A stretch of DNA of 64,000 bases from Nitrospinota bacterium. Lineage in GTDB: Bacteria > Nitrospinota_A > UBA7883 > JACRLM01. The position numbers and the translations under genes were made by a program. Position 1 is the stretch's first letter. Each line of letters opens with the position of its first letter. The stretch spans positions 113,455 to 177,454 of the forward strand of contig JACQXA010000003.1 in the NCBI GenBank assembly GCA_016208975.1. The letters run 5' to 3'. The notes beneath the pieces were generated by a model. That model saw only the letters and a program-made list of their open reading frames with translations. It searched no databases and was not told the DNA's origin. This document shows, piece by piece, positions 16,451-25,669 of this stretch.

Positions 16451-17890
16451 TTACCTGGCCAATTCTTCCCTTAATTTCTTCGTGGCGGTGTTGAGCCGGG
16501 GCCCCAAGCTTACCTTGTATATATGAGGGTTTAACAGCCGTTTCACCGTGGGGTGAAGTTTGTCCAGCTCCCTCTTCACCCTGTCCCGCGTTTCCGCCAG
16601 CGGCGGAATGCTCGCGGTTATCACGCCATCCACCATCGCGGGGGTAAGCAACGGCTGGGCGGCGGCCACGCCGGAATAGAATTTCCTGTGGTACTCCATG
16701 GCCGGATGGAACCCCCACACCCCGGCGGAAAAATCCGGCTCGCCGTTTTCCAGCTCAATCAGGTCGGCCATCATGGCTCCATCCGCTCCGGACATCCTGT
16801 AAACCTGTTTTACGCCGGGCAGGCTGGCTTTCTTCATACCTTCGGAGAATTTAAGTTTCATCCGCCAATCCTCCCCGGCCCTTCTGATGGCCGCCAGTTT
16901 ATACACTCCGGATGTGGCTGGCTCTCCGTGGGCGGTAACAAGCCTTGTGCCTACCCCGTACAGGTCAATCCTGGCCCCCTGGATGCCAAGGTCGTGGATG
17001 ATGTGTTCGTCCAGCTCGTTGGAGCATACTATTTTCACATCGGCAAGCCCGGCGGAATCCAGCATGCGGCGGGTCTCCACGGAAAGGAAAGCCAGATCGC
17101 CGGAATCCAGCCTCACGCCGAATAGATTCCCGCCGCGCTCTTTCATCTCCTGCCCCACGGTGATGGCATTGGGTATGCCGCTTTTCAGCGTGTCGTAAGT
17201 GTCCACCAGCAGAATGGGGTTCACCGGATAAATCTCCACGAACTTGCGGAAGGCCGAAAGCTCATCGGGAAAAGCTGTGACCCATGAATGGGCGTGCGTA
17301 CCCTTAACGGGAATCCCGAATATCTTTCCAGCGTGTACGTTGGAGGTGGCGGAGCATCCGCCGATGTAGGCCGCCTTGGCGGCGGTGATGCCCCCATCCA
17401 CCCCTTGGGCGCGCCTAAGGCCAAATTCCACCACACGGTCTTCCCCCGCCTCATGGCATATCCTTGCGGACTTGGTGGCGATGAGGCTCTGGAAATTCAC
17501 GATGTTCAACAATGCTGTTTCCACCAGCTGGGCCTCAAAAAGCGGCGCTTTCACCCGCAACACCGGCTCCAGCGGAAACACTATGGAGCCTTCGGTATGG
17601 GAATAAACCTCTCCGTTAAACCGGAACCGGCGAAGATAGTCCAAAAAACCGGCGCTGAATATTTTGAGTGAATGTAAATAGGCGATGTCCTCATCGGTGA
17701 AATGGAGGGACGCAAGATATTCCAACGCGTCTTCCAGCCCGGCGAACACCGTGTAGCCGCCGCCGAATGGGTTCGTGCGGAAAAACAGGTCGAAACAGGC
17801 CTCTTCATCCCCAAGCCCGGCCTGAAGATAACCCTGCATCATGGTGAGTTGATACAGGTCCGTAAACAGCGCTGATGGAGGTGCGCTCAT
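16451..17890 (-). CDS. pncB: Nicotinate phosphoribosyltransferase
   Basis: Converts nicotinate and PRPP to nicotinate mononucleotide in NAD salvage. The 479-residue product starts FTDLYQLTMMQGYLQAG, the family's signature, and contains FDLFFRTNPFGGGYTVFAGLE. VEFGLRRAQGVDGGITAAKAAYIGG and GTHAHSWVTAFPDE are substrate and PRPP contacts, with the His of GTHAHSW the likely autophosphorylated residue. GVRLDSGDLAFLS and GVGTRLVTAHGEPATSGVYKL complete the phosphate site. It follows the nicotinamidase gene by four bases, so nicotinamide is converted to nicotinate and then to the mononucleotide by one operon. Confidence 0.94.
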   Translation of the reverse strand: MSAPPSALFTDLYQLTMMQGYLQAGLGDEEACFDLFFRTNPFGGGYTVFAGLEDALEYLASLHFTDEDIAYLHSLKIFSAGFLDYLRRFRFNGEVYSHTEGSIVFPLEPVLRVKAPLFEAQLVETALLNIVNFQSLIATKSARICHEAGEDRVVEFGLRRAQGVDGGITAAKAAYIGGCSATSNVHAGKIFGIPVKGTHAHSWVTAFPDELSAFRKFVEIYPVNPILLVDTYDTLKSGIPNAITVGQEMKERGGNLFGVRLDSGDLAFLSVETRRMLDSAGLADVKIVCSNELDEHIIHDLGIQGARIDLYGVGTRLVTAHGEPATSGVYKLAAIRRAGEDWRMKLKFSEGMKKASLPGVKQVYRMSGADGAMMADLIELENGEPDFSAGVWGFHPAMEYHRKFYSGVAAAQPLLTPAMVDGVITASIPPLAETRDRVKRELDKLHPTVKRLLNPHIYKVSLGPRLNTATKKLREELAR

Positions 17891-17894
17891 GGCC

Positions 17895-18542
17895 TCACCA
17901 GGACATGACGCTGGAGGATTGGATCCTTTTGACCCCCGCGTCGTCCATTTCTATCCATGCGGCGGCCAGGGAACCTGCCAGGTCTATCCCCCTGCACGCG
18001 TCTTCTATCACATAAACCTCGAAACCGAGCTTCACCCCGTCCAGCGCCGTGTACTTTACGCAGAAATCCGTGGCCAGGCCCGTGAGGAACAGGCGTTTAA
18101 AGCTCCGTTCATGAAGGTAGCCGCCAAGGCCGGTGGGGGTTTCCCTGTCGTTTTCAAAGAAACCGGAGTAACTGTCCATCTCTTTCCTGAATCCCTTGCG
18201 GATAACAAGATCGCATCTGGATAAGTTCAGCCCCTCGTGAATATCCGCCCCCCTGGAGCCTTGAACGCAATGGTCCGGCCACAGGGTTTGGCTTCCGTAA
18301 TGGGTCTGGATAACATCGAACTGGTTTTTCCCGGGGTGGCTGGAGGCGAAAGAGTTGTGCCCGTTAGGATGCCAATCCTGCGTGGCCACCATGCGGCCGA
18401 AAAGCTCCGCCAGGCGGTTTACCGCGGGAACTATGGCGTCTCCCTCCGGCACGGCCAGCGCGCCGCCGGGGATGAAGTCATACTGGATGTCCACGGCTAT
18501 CAGCATGTCTTGCGCTTCGGGGCGGATTTTATTTCCTGTCAC
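17895..18542 (-). CDS. pncA: Nicotinamidase
   Basis: Hydrolyses nicotinamide to nicotinate and ammonia. The 215-residue isochorismatase-fold protein has the complete catalytic triad: Asp18 in AVDIQYDF, Lys116 in VIRKGFRKE and Cys161 in GLATDFCVKYTA. Metal ligands are supplied by QDWHPNGH (Asp56, His58, His62) and by WPDHCVQGS (His91). The GTG at 18542 has a strong GGGAGGT five bases upstream, which favours it over the ATG at 18506. This start lies inside the end of the upstream protease gene, so translation is probably coupled. pncB follows after four bases. Confidence 0.93.
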   Translation of the reverse strand: MTGNKIRPEAQDMLIAVDIQYDFIPGGALAVPEGDAIVPAVNRLAELFGRMVATQDWHPNGHNSFASSHPGKNQFDVIQTHYGSQTLWPDHCVQGSRGADIHEGLNLSRCDLVIRKGFRKEMDSYSGFFENDRETPTGLGGYLHERSFKRLFLTGLATDFCVKYTALDGVKLGFEVYVIEDACRGIDLAGSLAAAWIEMDDAGVKRIQSSSVMSW

Positions 18543-20070
18543 GGTCCACCTCCCGAGGCCCTCCAGCTACGGAAAGCTCCACAATATCCCGGCTGGCCTC
18601 GCTTTGAATGGCGTATTGTTTGAGAAGCCCGCTTTTTGTTTTGGCCACCGCGTTGATGTCCAGCACAATGCGACTGCCATCGTCCATTTCTATTATGGAA
18701 TATTCGCCCTGTTGCGTGGACAACTTCTTTACAAGATCGGCCAGTCCCGCCACCGGCGAATTGTTCACTTTCATAACGATCCGGTCGGAGAAGTCGTGAT
18801 ATCCGGCGTTAACTTCGTGGGCCAGCACGTTGCGGAGGATCACCATCTCCTGGCGGTCCCTGGTCATCTCGCCGCTGTAATAGGCGTGCATAAGCTCCAC
18901 CGGAGCATCTTTCCACCACGTGGCGCCCCAGGTCATTAGATAGTTCACGGTAAGCGGCATGAACACAAGCCCGCCGTAAATAAAATATCTGGGCTGGGGC
19001 GTCAGTTGCTCATATGGCACAAGCTGGGCGGGTGGTTTGAGCGTGGCATCCACCTTCAATCTCTTCTTCTGGCGCACGATGTCGTAAACCACCTTCTCCC
19101 CCAGGAACCGGCGCTGGGTAAGATAGTTGCCGAAAACCGTAAAGTTCTCCCCCACCGCCACGGAGCCGTCGTTTTCCACCGGCACGCCATCTATGGCCAC
19201 AAGCACGTCTTCCGGCTGAATGACGCCATACGCGGAACTGTCGTAAGCGACCTTGGTGACCAGCACGCCGCTTTCTCCATCGTTTAAGCCATAGTATTTG
19301 CGGAGCGTCTCATTCTCCATGGCCTGGATGAATATGCCGTCTTCGGGGAAACCGTCGAATTTCCCGTCCGCGATATCCTCAAGGAAATGGGAGATAACTG
19401 GGGTGGGTATTATGTAGCCTATATTCTGGGCGGTGGAAAGCATCTGCATGGCCACTCCCACTATCTTGTTCCCCCTTACCGCCGGGCCGCCGCTGTTGCC
19501 GGGGTTGATGGCGGCGTCCACCTGGGCGCCTAACAGGTTGAACCCGCTGTGGGCGTAATTGACCTGCTCCACGCGGGAAACCACCCCTTCCGTGACCGAC
19601 ACATCCTCACCACCCTCCGGGTAGCCGTGTACTGTTATCTTGTCCATGGCGCGGGGCATGTCCGCGAAAACCAGCGGATCGGCGCCTTTAAAGAAAGCCG
19701 GGTCTTTGGTCTTTAACACCGCCAGGTCGCACTGATGGCCGATGGCGGTTATTTGCGCTGGATACTTCCTGGGGTCTCCCGGGCGCTTGACCTCGATATA
19801 AACCGAGTCGCTGACCACATGGGCGTTGGTGAGAATCCTTCCCCCCTCGATTATCACGCCCGACCCGGAGGAGCTTTCCTGCCCATCGTATTGCCATGGC
19901 TGGTAGTAGCTGGGTTTGCGGGATATTACGAAAATCTTCACCACCGAGCGGTTGATGCGCTCCACGTCGGACCTGGCGGAAATCTCCCGCTCGAAAATAA
20001 AGAAGACGGCAATGGATATGACCAGCGCGATAGCCGAAGTAACGGCGAACCCGCGAAGCCTTTTTCTCAT
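18529..20070 (-). CDS. Membrane-anchored Deg/HtrA-like serine protease
   Basis: A 513-residue protein with a single N-terminal membrane anchor (about 9-26) and a trypsin-fold protease domain. The triad is His84 (ILTNAHVV), Asp115 (CDLAVLK) and Ser193 (INPGNSGGPA). A PDZ-like region follows (about 255-330: GVLVTKVAYDSSAYGVIQPEDVLVAIDG), and a second, more divergent one may lie near 420-490. The FADMPRAMDKITVHGYPEGGEDVSVTEGVVSRVE stretch resembles the plant Deg9/10-type and bacterial long HtrA proteins more than classical DegP. It probably acts in periplasmic quality control. It is first in an operon with pncA and pncB, an association I cannot explain functionally. Confidence 0.88.
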   Translation of the reverse strand: MRKRLRGFAVTSAIALVISIAVFFIFEREISARSDVERINRSVVKIFVISRKPSYYQPWQYDGQESSSGSGVIIEGGRILTNAHVVSDSVYIEVKRPGDPRKYPAQITAIGHQCDLAVLKTKDPAFFKGADPLVFADMPRAMDKITVHGYPEGGEDVSVTEGVVSRVEQVNYAHSGFNLLGAQVDAAINPGNSGGPAVRGNKIVGVAMQMLSTAQNIGYIIPTPVISHFLEDIADGKFDGFPEDGIFIQAMENETLRKYYGLNDGESGVLVTKVAYDSSAYGVIQPEDVLVAIDGVPVENDGSVAVGENFTVFGNYLTQRRFLGEKVVYDIVRQKKRLKVDATLKPPAQLVPYEQLTPQPRYFIYGGLVFMPLTVNYLMTWGATWWKDAPVELMHAYYSGEMTRDRQEMVILRNVLAHEVNAGYHDFSDRIVMKVNNSPVAGLADLVKKLSTQQGEYSIIEMDDGSRIVLDINAVAKTKSGLLKQYAIQSEASRDIVELSVAGGPREVDRDRK

Positions 20071-20221
20071 ATCCGCAAAACCTGGCCTATTGGAATTTTA
20101 TTATAAAGTTTAACATGCTTTAATCAGCCGGGGCGGCCCTAAACCATTGATCACTATCAGCGCTTTCAACGGGGCGGGGACATAGTATAATTCCCGTTCT
20201 ATAAAAACCGGGATCTGCTTG

Positions 20222-20935
20222 ATGAGGAAAATAATAAAACTCTCTTTTTGGCTTGTGGCCCTTGCCGTGGCCGGCACTGGCGCGTATGTCGGGTTTTACT
20301 TTTTGTATCCCGACATAGGGGCGCTGGCCAAAAAGAACCCGGAAAAGACCGCATTTATGGAATATCGCGAGGCGGAATGGGAGAAGGGGAAAAAGAAGAT
20401 AAAGATAAGGCAGAGATGGGTTCCCCTGTCGGCCATATCCCCGTTTCTGCGCAAGGCCGTGGTGATCGCCGAGGATGGCCGGTTCTGGAGCCACGAGGGG
20501 TTCGATTTCGAGGCCATCCGCGACGCGCTGGAGAAAGACATTAAAGCGGGCAAACCCAAGTTCGGCGCATCAACCATATCCCAACAGCTGGCCAAGAACC
20601 TTTATCTGTCCCCTTCCAAAAACCCGGTGAGAAAACTCAAAGAGGCGGTTCTCACATACCGGATTGAAAAGACACTGTCCAAGAAGCGGATACTGGAAAT
20701 CTACCTTAACGTAGTGGAATGGGGCGATGGGGTGTTCGGCGCCGAAACGGCGGCCCGGCGGTATTTCGGCAAGTCCGCCGCCGCCCTGTCGCCCGATGAG
20801 GCGGCCAGGCTGGCGGTGGTCCTGCCCAATCCCAGGAAATGGAGCCCGGTAAAAGGGCGATATGTGGAGCGCCGCGCCCGGACGATCTTAGCCATTATGG
20901 AGCGCCAGGGGATGCTGGAGGGGTATCTGGATTAA
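20222..20935 (+). CDS. mtgA: Monofunctional peptidoglycan glycosyltransferase
   Basis: Polymerises lipid II into glycan strands at the outer face of the inner membrane. The 237-residue product has one N-terminal membrane segment (about 5-25) and a complete GT51 domain. AVVIAEDGRFWSHEGFD carries the catalytic Glu, GASTISQQLAKNLYL is the second motif, KLKEAVLTYRIEKTLSKKRILEIYLNVVEWGDGVFG the third with the second Glu, and ARLAVVLPNPRKWSP closes it. There is no transpeptidase domain. A TTG precedes the ATG by one codon; I use the ATG. A TATAAT at 20186-20191 is a plausible -10. The stop overlaps the convergent kinase gene by four bases. Confidence 0.94.
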   Translation: MRKIIKLSFWLVALAVAGTGAYVGFYFLYPDIGALAKKNPEKTAFMEYREAEWEKGKKKIKIRQRWVPLSAISPFLRKAVVIAEDGRFWSHEGFDFEAIRDALEKDIKAGKPKFGASTISQQLAKNLYLSPSKNPVRKLKEAVLTYRIEKTLSKKRILEIYLNVVEWGDGVFGAETAARRYFGKSAAALSPDEAARLAVVLPNPRKWSPVKGRYVERRARTILAIMERQGMLEGYLD

Positions 20936-22545
20936 ACCAGCGGGCCGCTTTTCGCCACCAGCGGCGGAAAGATAAGCCTTACTGTGGAGCCCTGGTTTTC
21001 CCCCTCGCTTTTCACTTTCAGCGCCCCGTCGTGGAACTGCATGATCATCCGCGCCACCGTGAGCCCCAGCCCGATGCCGCCCCCCTTGAACTTGTGCTTG
21101 CTGGAGCTGTAGTAGATGGGGTTTTCAAGCGAGAAGTAAGGCTCGAAAACCTGCTCCTGCATTTCTTTTGGTATCCCTATACCCTCGTCCGCTATCTCCA
21201 GCACTGGCCTGCCATCCTCCACTATCCCGCGGACATGGATGGTCTTTCCGTCCGGGGTGTACTTGGCGGCGTTGGACAGGGTTTCATGGACTGCCCTGGC
21301 CAGCATGAGCTGTTCACCCATTATTTGGGTGTTTTTGGGGATGCCGGAAAGGTCTATGGAAACGGAAAGATTGCGCTTTTCCTTGGTGAGCATGTGTTTG
21401 AGCGAGTCGAGACAGGTGGAAATATCGTGATAAATCGCGATCCTCACGAAAGACTCCCGGGATTTTACCGTGGACAGCTCCGTGATAAGCGACGTGGCGG
21501 ACACCACGCTGTCTATGCCTGAATACACGTTGTCCAGCACCGTCGCTATCCTCTCCAAGGCTTCTTTTTCCGCGAGTTTTTCGGCCAACGAGGCCAGTAG
21601 CATCCTGACCAGATCCAGTTTTATAAGCGGTGTCCTCAACTCATGGGAGGTGACGGCGGTGAAATATTCCCGGGCTTTGACGAGCATGGTTTCGCGGGTG
21701 ACGTCCCGTTTGACCGCCACGAAATTCACCACTTCCCCCTTTTGGTTCTTTATCGGTGAAATTGTGGCTGTCTCCTGGTACAACGAGCCGTCTTTCCTTT
21801 TGTTTATGAAATTGCCTTCCCATACATTGCCGGATGTTATGACGTTCCAAAGCTCGTCATATAGCTCCGGCGGTTGCTGGCCGCTTTTCAGCAGGCGAGG
21901 GGTTTGCCCCAGCGCCTCCTGCCGGGAATAGCCTGTAATCCGTTCAAACACCGGGTTAACATACTGGATAACGCCGTTGAGGTCCGTAATCATGATCACT
22001 TCGGCGGACTGCTCGATGGCGGCGTAAAGCCTGTCCCGCTCGTCCTCTGCTTCCATCAGGTCTGTAATGTCCAGCAGGAAACCGTCTTGCCTGAGGATTT
22101 CCCCCTTATCTCCCAGCGTCACCGCGCAATGGTTTGAGACCCAGCGGACAACCCCGTCTTTACGGGTGATCCTGTGGGAGATGGGTTTTCTGGTCTTGTG
22201 GGCTTTTATGTCGCGGAAAAAACGGGTTACAAGGTTCCTGTCGTCGGGATGCACCATTTTGAACCACAACTCCGGGTCGTCGTAGTATTCATCGGAGGAA
22301 TAGCCTGTAATAGACTGGCACTGGGGGCTGTGATAAACCGATACCTGCTTTCCATCCTGGAACTCCACGCTGTACAGGTATTCGGATATGGATTGGACAA
22401 GGGTCTTGTATTTGTGTTCGCTGTTGGACAGGGCTTTAACGGCGCTCTGGCTGTCGCCGGCCAAAACCTCCAGCTCTTTTACGCGGTGTCGCAACCGCTC
22501 TATTTCCCGCGCCAGTTCGTCCACAGTTTTGCCGCTGTCTTCCAT
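20932..22545 (-). CDS. PAS-domain sensor histidine kinase (orphan)
   Basis: A 537-residue soluble-looking kinase. An N-terminal coiled-coil-like stretch (ELAREIERLRHRVKELEVLAG) is followed by two PAS domains with PAC ends, about 45-165 and 170-290 (EVIMITDLNGVIQYVNPVFERITGYS). The HisKA helix has the phosphoacceptor His in AVTSHELRTPLIKLDL. The HATPase domain has ETLSNAAKYTPDG (N box), EIADEGIGIPKEMQEQVFEPYF (G1/F) and GGGIGLGLTVARMI (G2). No membrane span and no receiver domain are seen, and no response-regulator gene adjoins it, so the partner is elsewhere. ATG 22545 is preferred over a GTG five codons upstream, which lacks a ribosome site. Confidence 0.92.
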   Translation of the reverse strand: MEDSGKTVDELAREIERLRHRVKELEVLAGDSQSAVKALSNSEHKYKTLVQSISEYLYSVEFQDGKQVSVYHSPQCQSITGYSSDEYYDDPELWFKMVHPDDRNLVTRFFRDIKAHKTRKPISHRITRKDGVVRWVSNHCAVTLGDKGEILRQDGFLLDITDLMEAEDERDRLYAAIEQSAEVIMITDLNGVIQYVNPVFERITGYSRQEALGQTPRLLKSGQQPPELYDELWNVITSGNVWEGNFINKRKDGSLYQETATISPIKNQKGEVVNFVAVKRDVTRETMLVKAREYFTAVTSHELRTPLIKLDLVRMLLASLAEKLAEKEALERIATVLDNVYSGIDSVVSATSLITELSTVKSRESFVRIAIYHDISTCLDSLKHMLTKEKRNLSVSIDLSGIPKNTQIMGEQLMLARAVHETLSNAAKYTPDGKTIHVRGIVEDGRPVLEIADEGIGIPKEMQEQVFEPYFSLENPIYYSSSKHKFKGGGIGLGLTVARMIMQFHDGALKVKSEGENQGSTVRLIFPPLVAKSGPLV

Positions 22546-22778
22546 GCCACCACACTTCACGTCTGGCGCGCTTTTCCCACGCTTTCCCGAAGCTTAAGGG
22601 AATTGCCCGCAAAATACACACAAACGCAATTATACTTCCATTTTTGACCTGTTTTAATTCAATAATTTATTAGCAGGTTTATGGGCATCTCTTTATTTAT
22701 CCACAGTGTTTCGGCATATTTCCCCGGGACGGTCTATAATGAAACACTTGTCATTCCATTTTGATTGAGAAATAACCA

Positions 22779-23966
22779 ATGCTTCCCATCATTAAGCTTA
22801 AGTCAGGCCGGGAAAACAGCGCCGTTTTCGGCCATCCATGGATATTCTCCGGGGCTGTGGCCGAGAGGCCGCAAGGACTGTCCCACGGCGATTTCATAAC
22901 TATCCAGGACCACCAGGGGAAGGTTGTGGGCGTAGGCTCATACAGTTCCAAAGGATCCATAATGGCGCGGATTTTTGATTTCTCCGGCGCCGGTATTAAC
23001 AAAGAGTGGTTCGCGGCTAAAATCCGCCGGGCCGAAAGCCTGCGCCGGTTGATGGGGTATGGCCCGGGAACCAATGTAACCGGCTACCGGGTGGTTTTCG
23101 GCGAGGCCGATGGCATCCCCGGGCTTATCGTGGACCGTTACGCGGAAACAGTGGTGTTCACCCTGTCCACCGCCGGGCTGGATAAAAAACGGGCCGAAAT
23201 CGTAGAGGCGCTGGACGAGGCGCTGGCCCCCTCGGCCATTGTTGAGAGGAGCGACTCAACATCCCGCAAAGACGAAGGGCTGGAAGAAGCCGCGGGCGTT
23301 ATTAAAGGCTCGGTGGACGCCCCCGTGGAGTTTGTGGAGCACGGCGTTAAATTCCTTTCCGACGCGCTGGAGGGGCAGAAAACCGGGTTTTTTCTGGATC
23401 AAAAAGACCTGCGCGCCGCTATCCGGCGTACATCCAGCGGGCGGCGGGTATTAAACCTGTTTTCATACACCGGCGCCGCTTCGGTTTACGCCATGCTAGG
23501 CGGGGCGTCTAGCGTCCACAACGTGGACGGGTCTCAACCGGCTCTCGATATGGCCCTCCGCAACGCCCGGTTGAACGGATTGGCGGAGGAGAGTTTCACG
23601 AATGAACGGTCCGACGTTTTCCAGTGGCTCAACACCCGGCGGGAGCCGGAGTTCGACATGGTAATCGTGGATCCGCCTTCCATAATCAAAAGCGCCAAGG
23701 ACACAGAGAGCGGCAAGAAGGCCTATCATTTCCTTAACAGGGCGGCCATCCGCCTTGTGAAAGATGACGGGATTTTGGCCACCTCCAGTTGCTCGCAACA
23801 TCTTTCCGGGGATGATTTCGCGTTTATCCTGCGGCGGGCGGCGGCCCAGGCCGGGGCGAAGCTTGGCACGATAGGCTCTTTCAGCCAGAGCGCGGACCAT
23901 CCCATATCGGTCCATTTCCCGGAAAGTTTTTATCTGAAGAGTTTCATGTTCGAGGTGAGACGATGA
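22779..23966 (+). CDS. Class I SAM-dependent rRNA methyltransferase, RlmI-type
   Basis: A 395-residue enzyme of the PUA-plus-methyltransferase group that makes 5-methylcytosine in 23S rRNA. An N-terminal PUA-like domain (1-75: GHPWIFSGAV, then GDFITIQDHQGKVVGVGSYS) is followed by a small middle domain. The Rossmann methyltransferase has TGFFLDQKDLRAAIR, VLNLFSYTGAASVYAMLGGASSVHNVDGS for SAM binding, FDMVIVDPPSIIKS as the catalytic motif IV, and TSSCSQHLSGDDF with a catalytic-type Cys. A TATAAT lies at 22735-22740. The last codons overlap the ATG of the beta-CASP nuclease by four bases. The target base is inferred from family. Confidence 0.88.
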   Translation: MLPIIKLKSGRENSAVFGHPWIFSGAVAERPQGLSHGDFITIQDHQGKVVGVGSYSSKGSIMARIFDFSGAGINKEWFAAKIRRAESLRRLMGYGPGTNVTGYRVVFGEADGIPGLIVDRYAETVVFTLSTAGLDKKRAEIVEALDEALAPSAIVERSDSTSRKDEGLEEAAGVIKGSVDAPVEFVEHGVKFLSDALEGQKTGFFLDQKDLRAAIRRTSSGRRVLNLFSYTGAASVYAMLGGASSVHNVDGSQPALDMALRNARLNGLAEESFTNERSDVFQWLNTRREPEFDMVIVDPPSIIKSAKDTESGKKAYHFLNRAAIRLVKDDGILATSSCSQHLSGDDFAFILRRAAAQAGAKLGTIGSFSQSADHPISVHFPESFYLKSFMFEVRR

Positions 23967-25375
23967 TAAAGATCCGTTTTTTCGGCGCCGCCGAACAGGT
24001 TACCGGCTCCTGCTACCTGGTAACCGTTGGAAAGGAAAAAACCCTTATAGATTGCGGCCTGTTCCAGGGCGGCCACGACACCTTCATGAAAAACTATGAA
24101 GGGTTCGGCTTTACCCCAGGGGAGATAGACCACATGATCCTCTCCCATGCCCATGCGGACCATTCCGGCAGGATACCCCTGCTTGTGAAACGGGGCTACA
24201 AAGGGGTGATTCACGCCCACGCCGCCACGGTGGACCTGGCGGAGCTTATCCTGCTGGACTCGGCCCACATCCACGAGGTGGAAGCCGGGTGGCGGACGCG
24301 CAAGAACCTTCGCAGGGGGCAGAAACGGGTGGAGCCTTTATACACCGTGCCGGACGCCCAGCGGGCCATATCGCGGCTGAAAGGCGCGCGGTACCACGAG
24401 CGTATAGAACTGTCGCGTCATATAAGTTTCACCTTTTACGACGCTGGGCATATACTCGGCTCGTCCATAGTGGAGTTGCAGGTTAATCCCGGAAATGGCG
24501 CGCAACCTTTAAAGCTGGTTTTCAGCGGCGACCTGGGCAGGCCCAATCAGCCCGTCATAAAAGACCCGGAGACCCTAACTAACGCCGATTACCTGGTGAT
24601 AGAGTCCACCTACGGCTCGCGCAACCACAAGCCGCTGGGGGCCACCAAGGACGAGTTGGCGCAGATACTGGCCGAGGCGGCCCAGACGAACGCCAACGTC
24701 ATCATCCCGGCCTTCGCGGTGGGCCGCACGCAGGAGATCATCTACTACATCCGTGAGCTCATGGAGGAAGGGCGCGTTCCGGCCAATTACCGCAAGATAT
24801 ACGTGGACAGCCCCATGGCCACCAGCGCAACGGAAATATATCAACGGGCGCTGGACGAATGTTACGGCGATAAATCGCTTTCCATGTTCAACAACCACAA
24901 GTCGCCGCTCCATTTCGAGGGGTTGAAGTTTGTGTCATCGGTGGACGAGTCCATGATGCTGAACATGACCACCGAGGGGCAGATAATCATTTCCGCATCG
25001 GGGATGTGCGACGCGGGGCGCATACTCCATCACCTGCGGCACAACCTCTGGAATCCCAACAGTCACATAGTGTTCGTGGGTTACCAGGCGGAAGGCACCA
25101 AAGGGCGCAAAATAGTGAACGGCGCCAAGACGGTGAAGATCATGCGGGAAGAGATAGCGGTGAACGCCAAGATACACACCCTCAACGCCCTGAGCGCCCA
25201 TGCCGACAGCGACGGCCTTTACGGCTGGGCAAGCAACTTCAACCCCGCCCCGCGCCTTACCATGGTGGTGCACGGCGAAAAAGAGCAGGCGAAAGGTTTA
25301 AAGGAAAGGTTATCGGGCGGCCTGGGCTTCAAATGCACCATCCCCACCTTGGGCGAGGAGATAGCGCTGGTTTGA
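23963..25375 (+). CDS. Beta-CASP metallo-beta-lactamase-fold RNA hydrolase
   Basis: A 470-residue protein related to CPSF73/Ysh1-type nucleases. It opens with the beta-lactamase-fold core: LIDCGLFQGG, then the metal motif SHAHADHSG with His62, His64, Asp66 and His67, FYDAGHILGSSIVEL and VFSGDLGRPNQPV. The beta-CASP insertion runs from ESTYGSRNH through IIPAFAVGRTQEIIYYI to VYVDSPMATSATEIY. ISASGMCDAGRILHHLRHNLW and NALSAHADSDGL are the C-terminal beta-CASP motifs with the last metal His. It probably cuts RNA; the bacterial substrate is unknown. It is translationally coupled to the methyltransferase upstream. Confidence 0.9.
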   Translation: MIKIRFFGAAEQVTGSCYLVTVGKEKTLIDCGLFQGGHDTFMKNYEGFGFTPGEIDHMILSHAHADHSGRIPLLVKRGYKGVIHAHAATVDLAELILLDSAHIHEVEAGWRTRKNLRRGQKRVEPLYTVPDAQRAISRLKGARYHERIELSRHISFTFYDAGHILGSSIVELQVNPGNGAQPLKLVFSGDLGRPNQPVIKDPETLTNADYLVIESTYGSRNHKPLGATKDELAQILAEAAQTNANVIIPAFAVGRTQEIIYYIRELMEEGRVPANYRKIYVDSPMATSATEIYQRALDECYGDKSLSMFNNHKSPLHFEGLKFVSSVDESMMLNMTTEGQIIISASGMCDAGRILHHLRHNLWNPNSHIVFVGYQAEGTKGRKIVNGAKTVKIMREEIAVNAKIHTLNALSAHADSDGLYGWASNFNPAPRLTMVVHGEKEQAKGLKERLSGGLGFKCTIPTLGEEIALV

Positions 25376-25418
25376 ACGGCGCCAAGCTGGAGTCTATGAT
25401 ACATAAGTGTTACACTTA
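25374..25418 (+). promoter_or_regulatory. Promoter and palindromic operator of the RelE-type toxin-antitoxin pair
   Basis: TTGAAC (25374-25379) and TATGAT (25395-25400) form a possible promoter with a short 15-base spacer. Immediately downstream TAAGTGT-T-ACACTTA (25404-25418) is a perfect seven-base-arm palindrome, just ahead of the AGGAGGG ribosome site. Its place suits repression by the antitoxin dimer. Confidence 0.5.
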
Positions 25419-25439
25419 ACATCAACAGGAGGGAAGATT

Positions 25440-25664
25440 ATGCCGCCGGTAAACCCAAGAATTAATGTGGTCTTTGAAAAGCCTGTATATAAGGATATTG
25501 AATCCTTGGCTAAAAGGGATGGGGTTTCCATGTCCCTTAAAGTGCGCGATCTGGTGAAGGAGGCCATGGAGATCGAGGAAGACAGGGTGTTAACGTCCAT
25601 CGCCCAAACTCGAGAAAAAACCTTCAAACGCGCAAAGGCCATCAAACACAACGACATCTGGTAA
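25440..25664 (+). CDS. Antitoxin of a type II toxin-antitoxin pair (ribbon-helix-helix-like)
   Basis: From ATG 25440, with AGGAGGG seven bases upstream, the product is 74 residues. NPRINVVFEKPVYKDIESLAKRDGVSMSLKVRDLVKEAMEI reads as a beta strand followed by two helices, the ribbon-helix-helix layout of CopG/RelB/DUF6290-type antitoxins. The tail, with paired Arg and Lys, would wrap the toxin. A longer frame from 25407 would start inside the operator and is rejected. The toxin gene starts five bases after the stop. The base composition is more AT-rich than the upstream nuclease gene. Confidence 0.78.
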   Translation: MPPVNPRINVVFEKPVYKDIESLAKRDGVSMSLKVRDLVKEAMEIEEDRVLTSIAQTREKTFKRAKAIKHNDIW

Positions 25665-25669
25665 CACAA

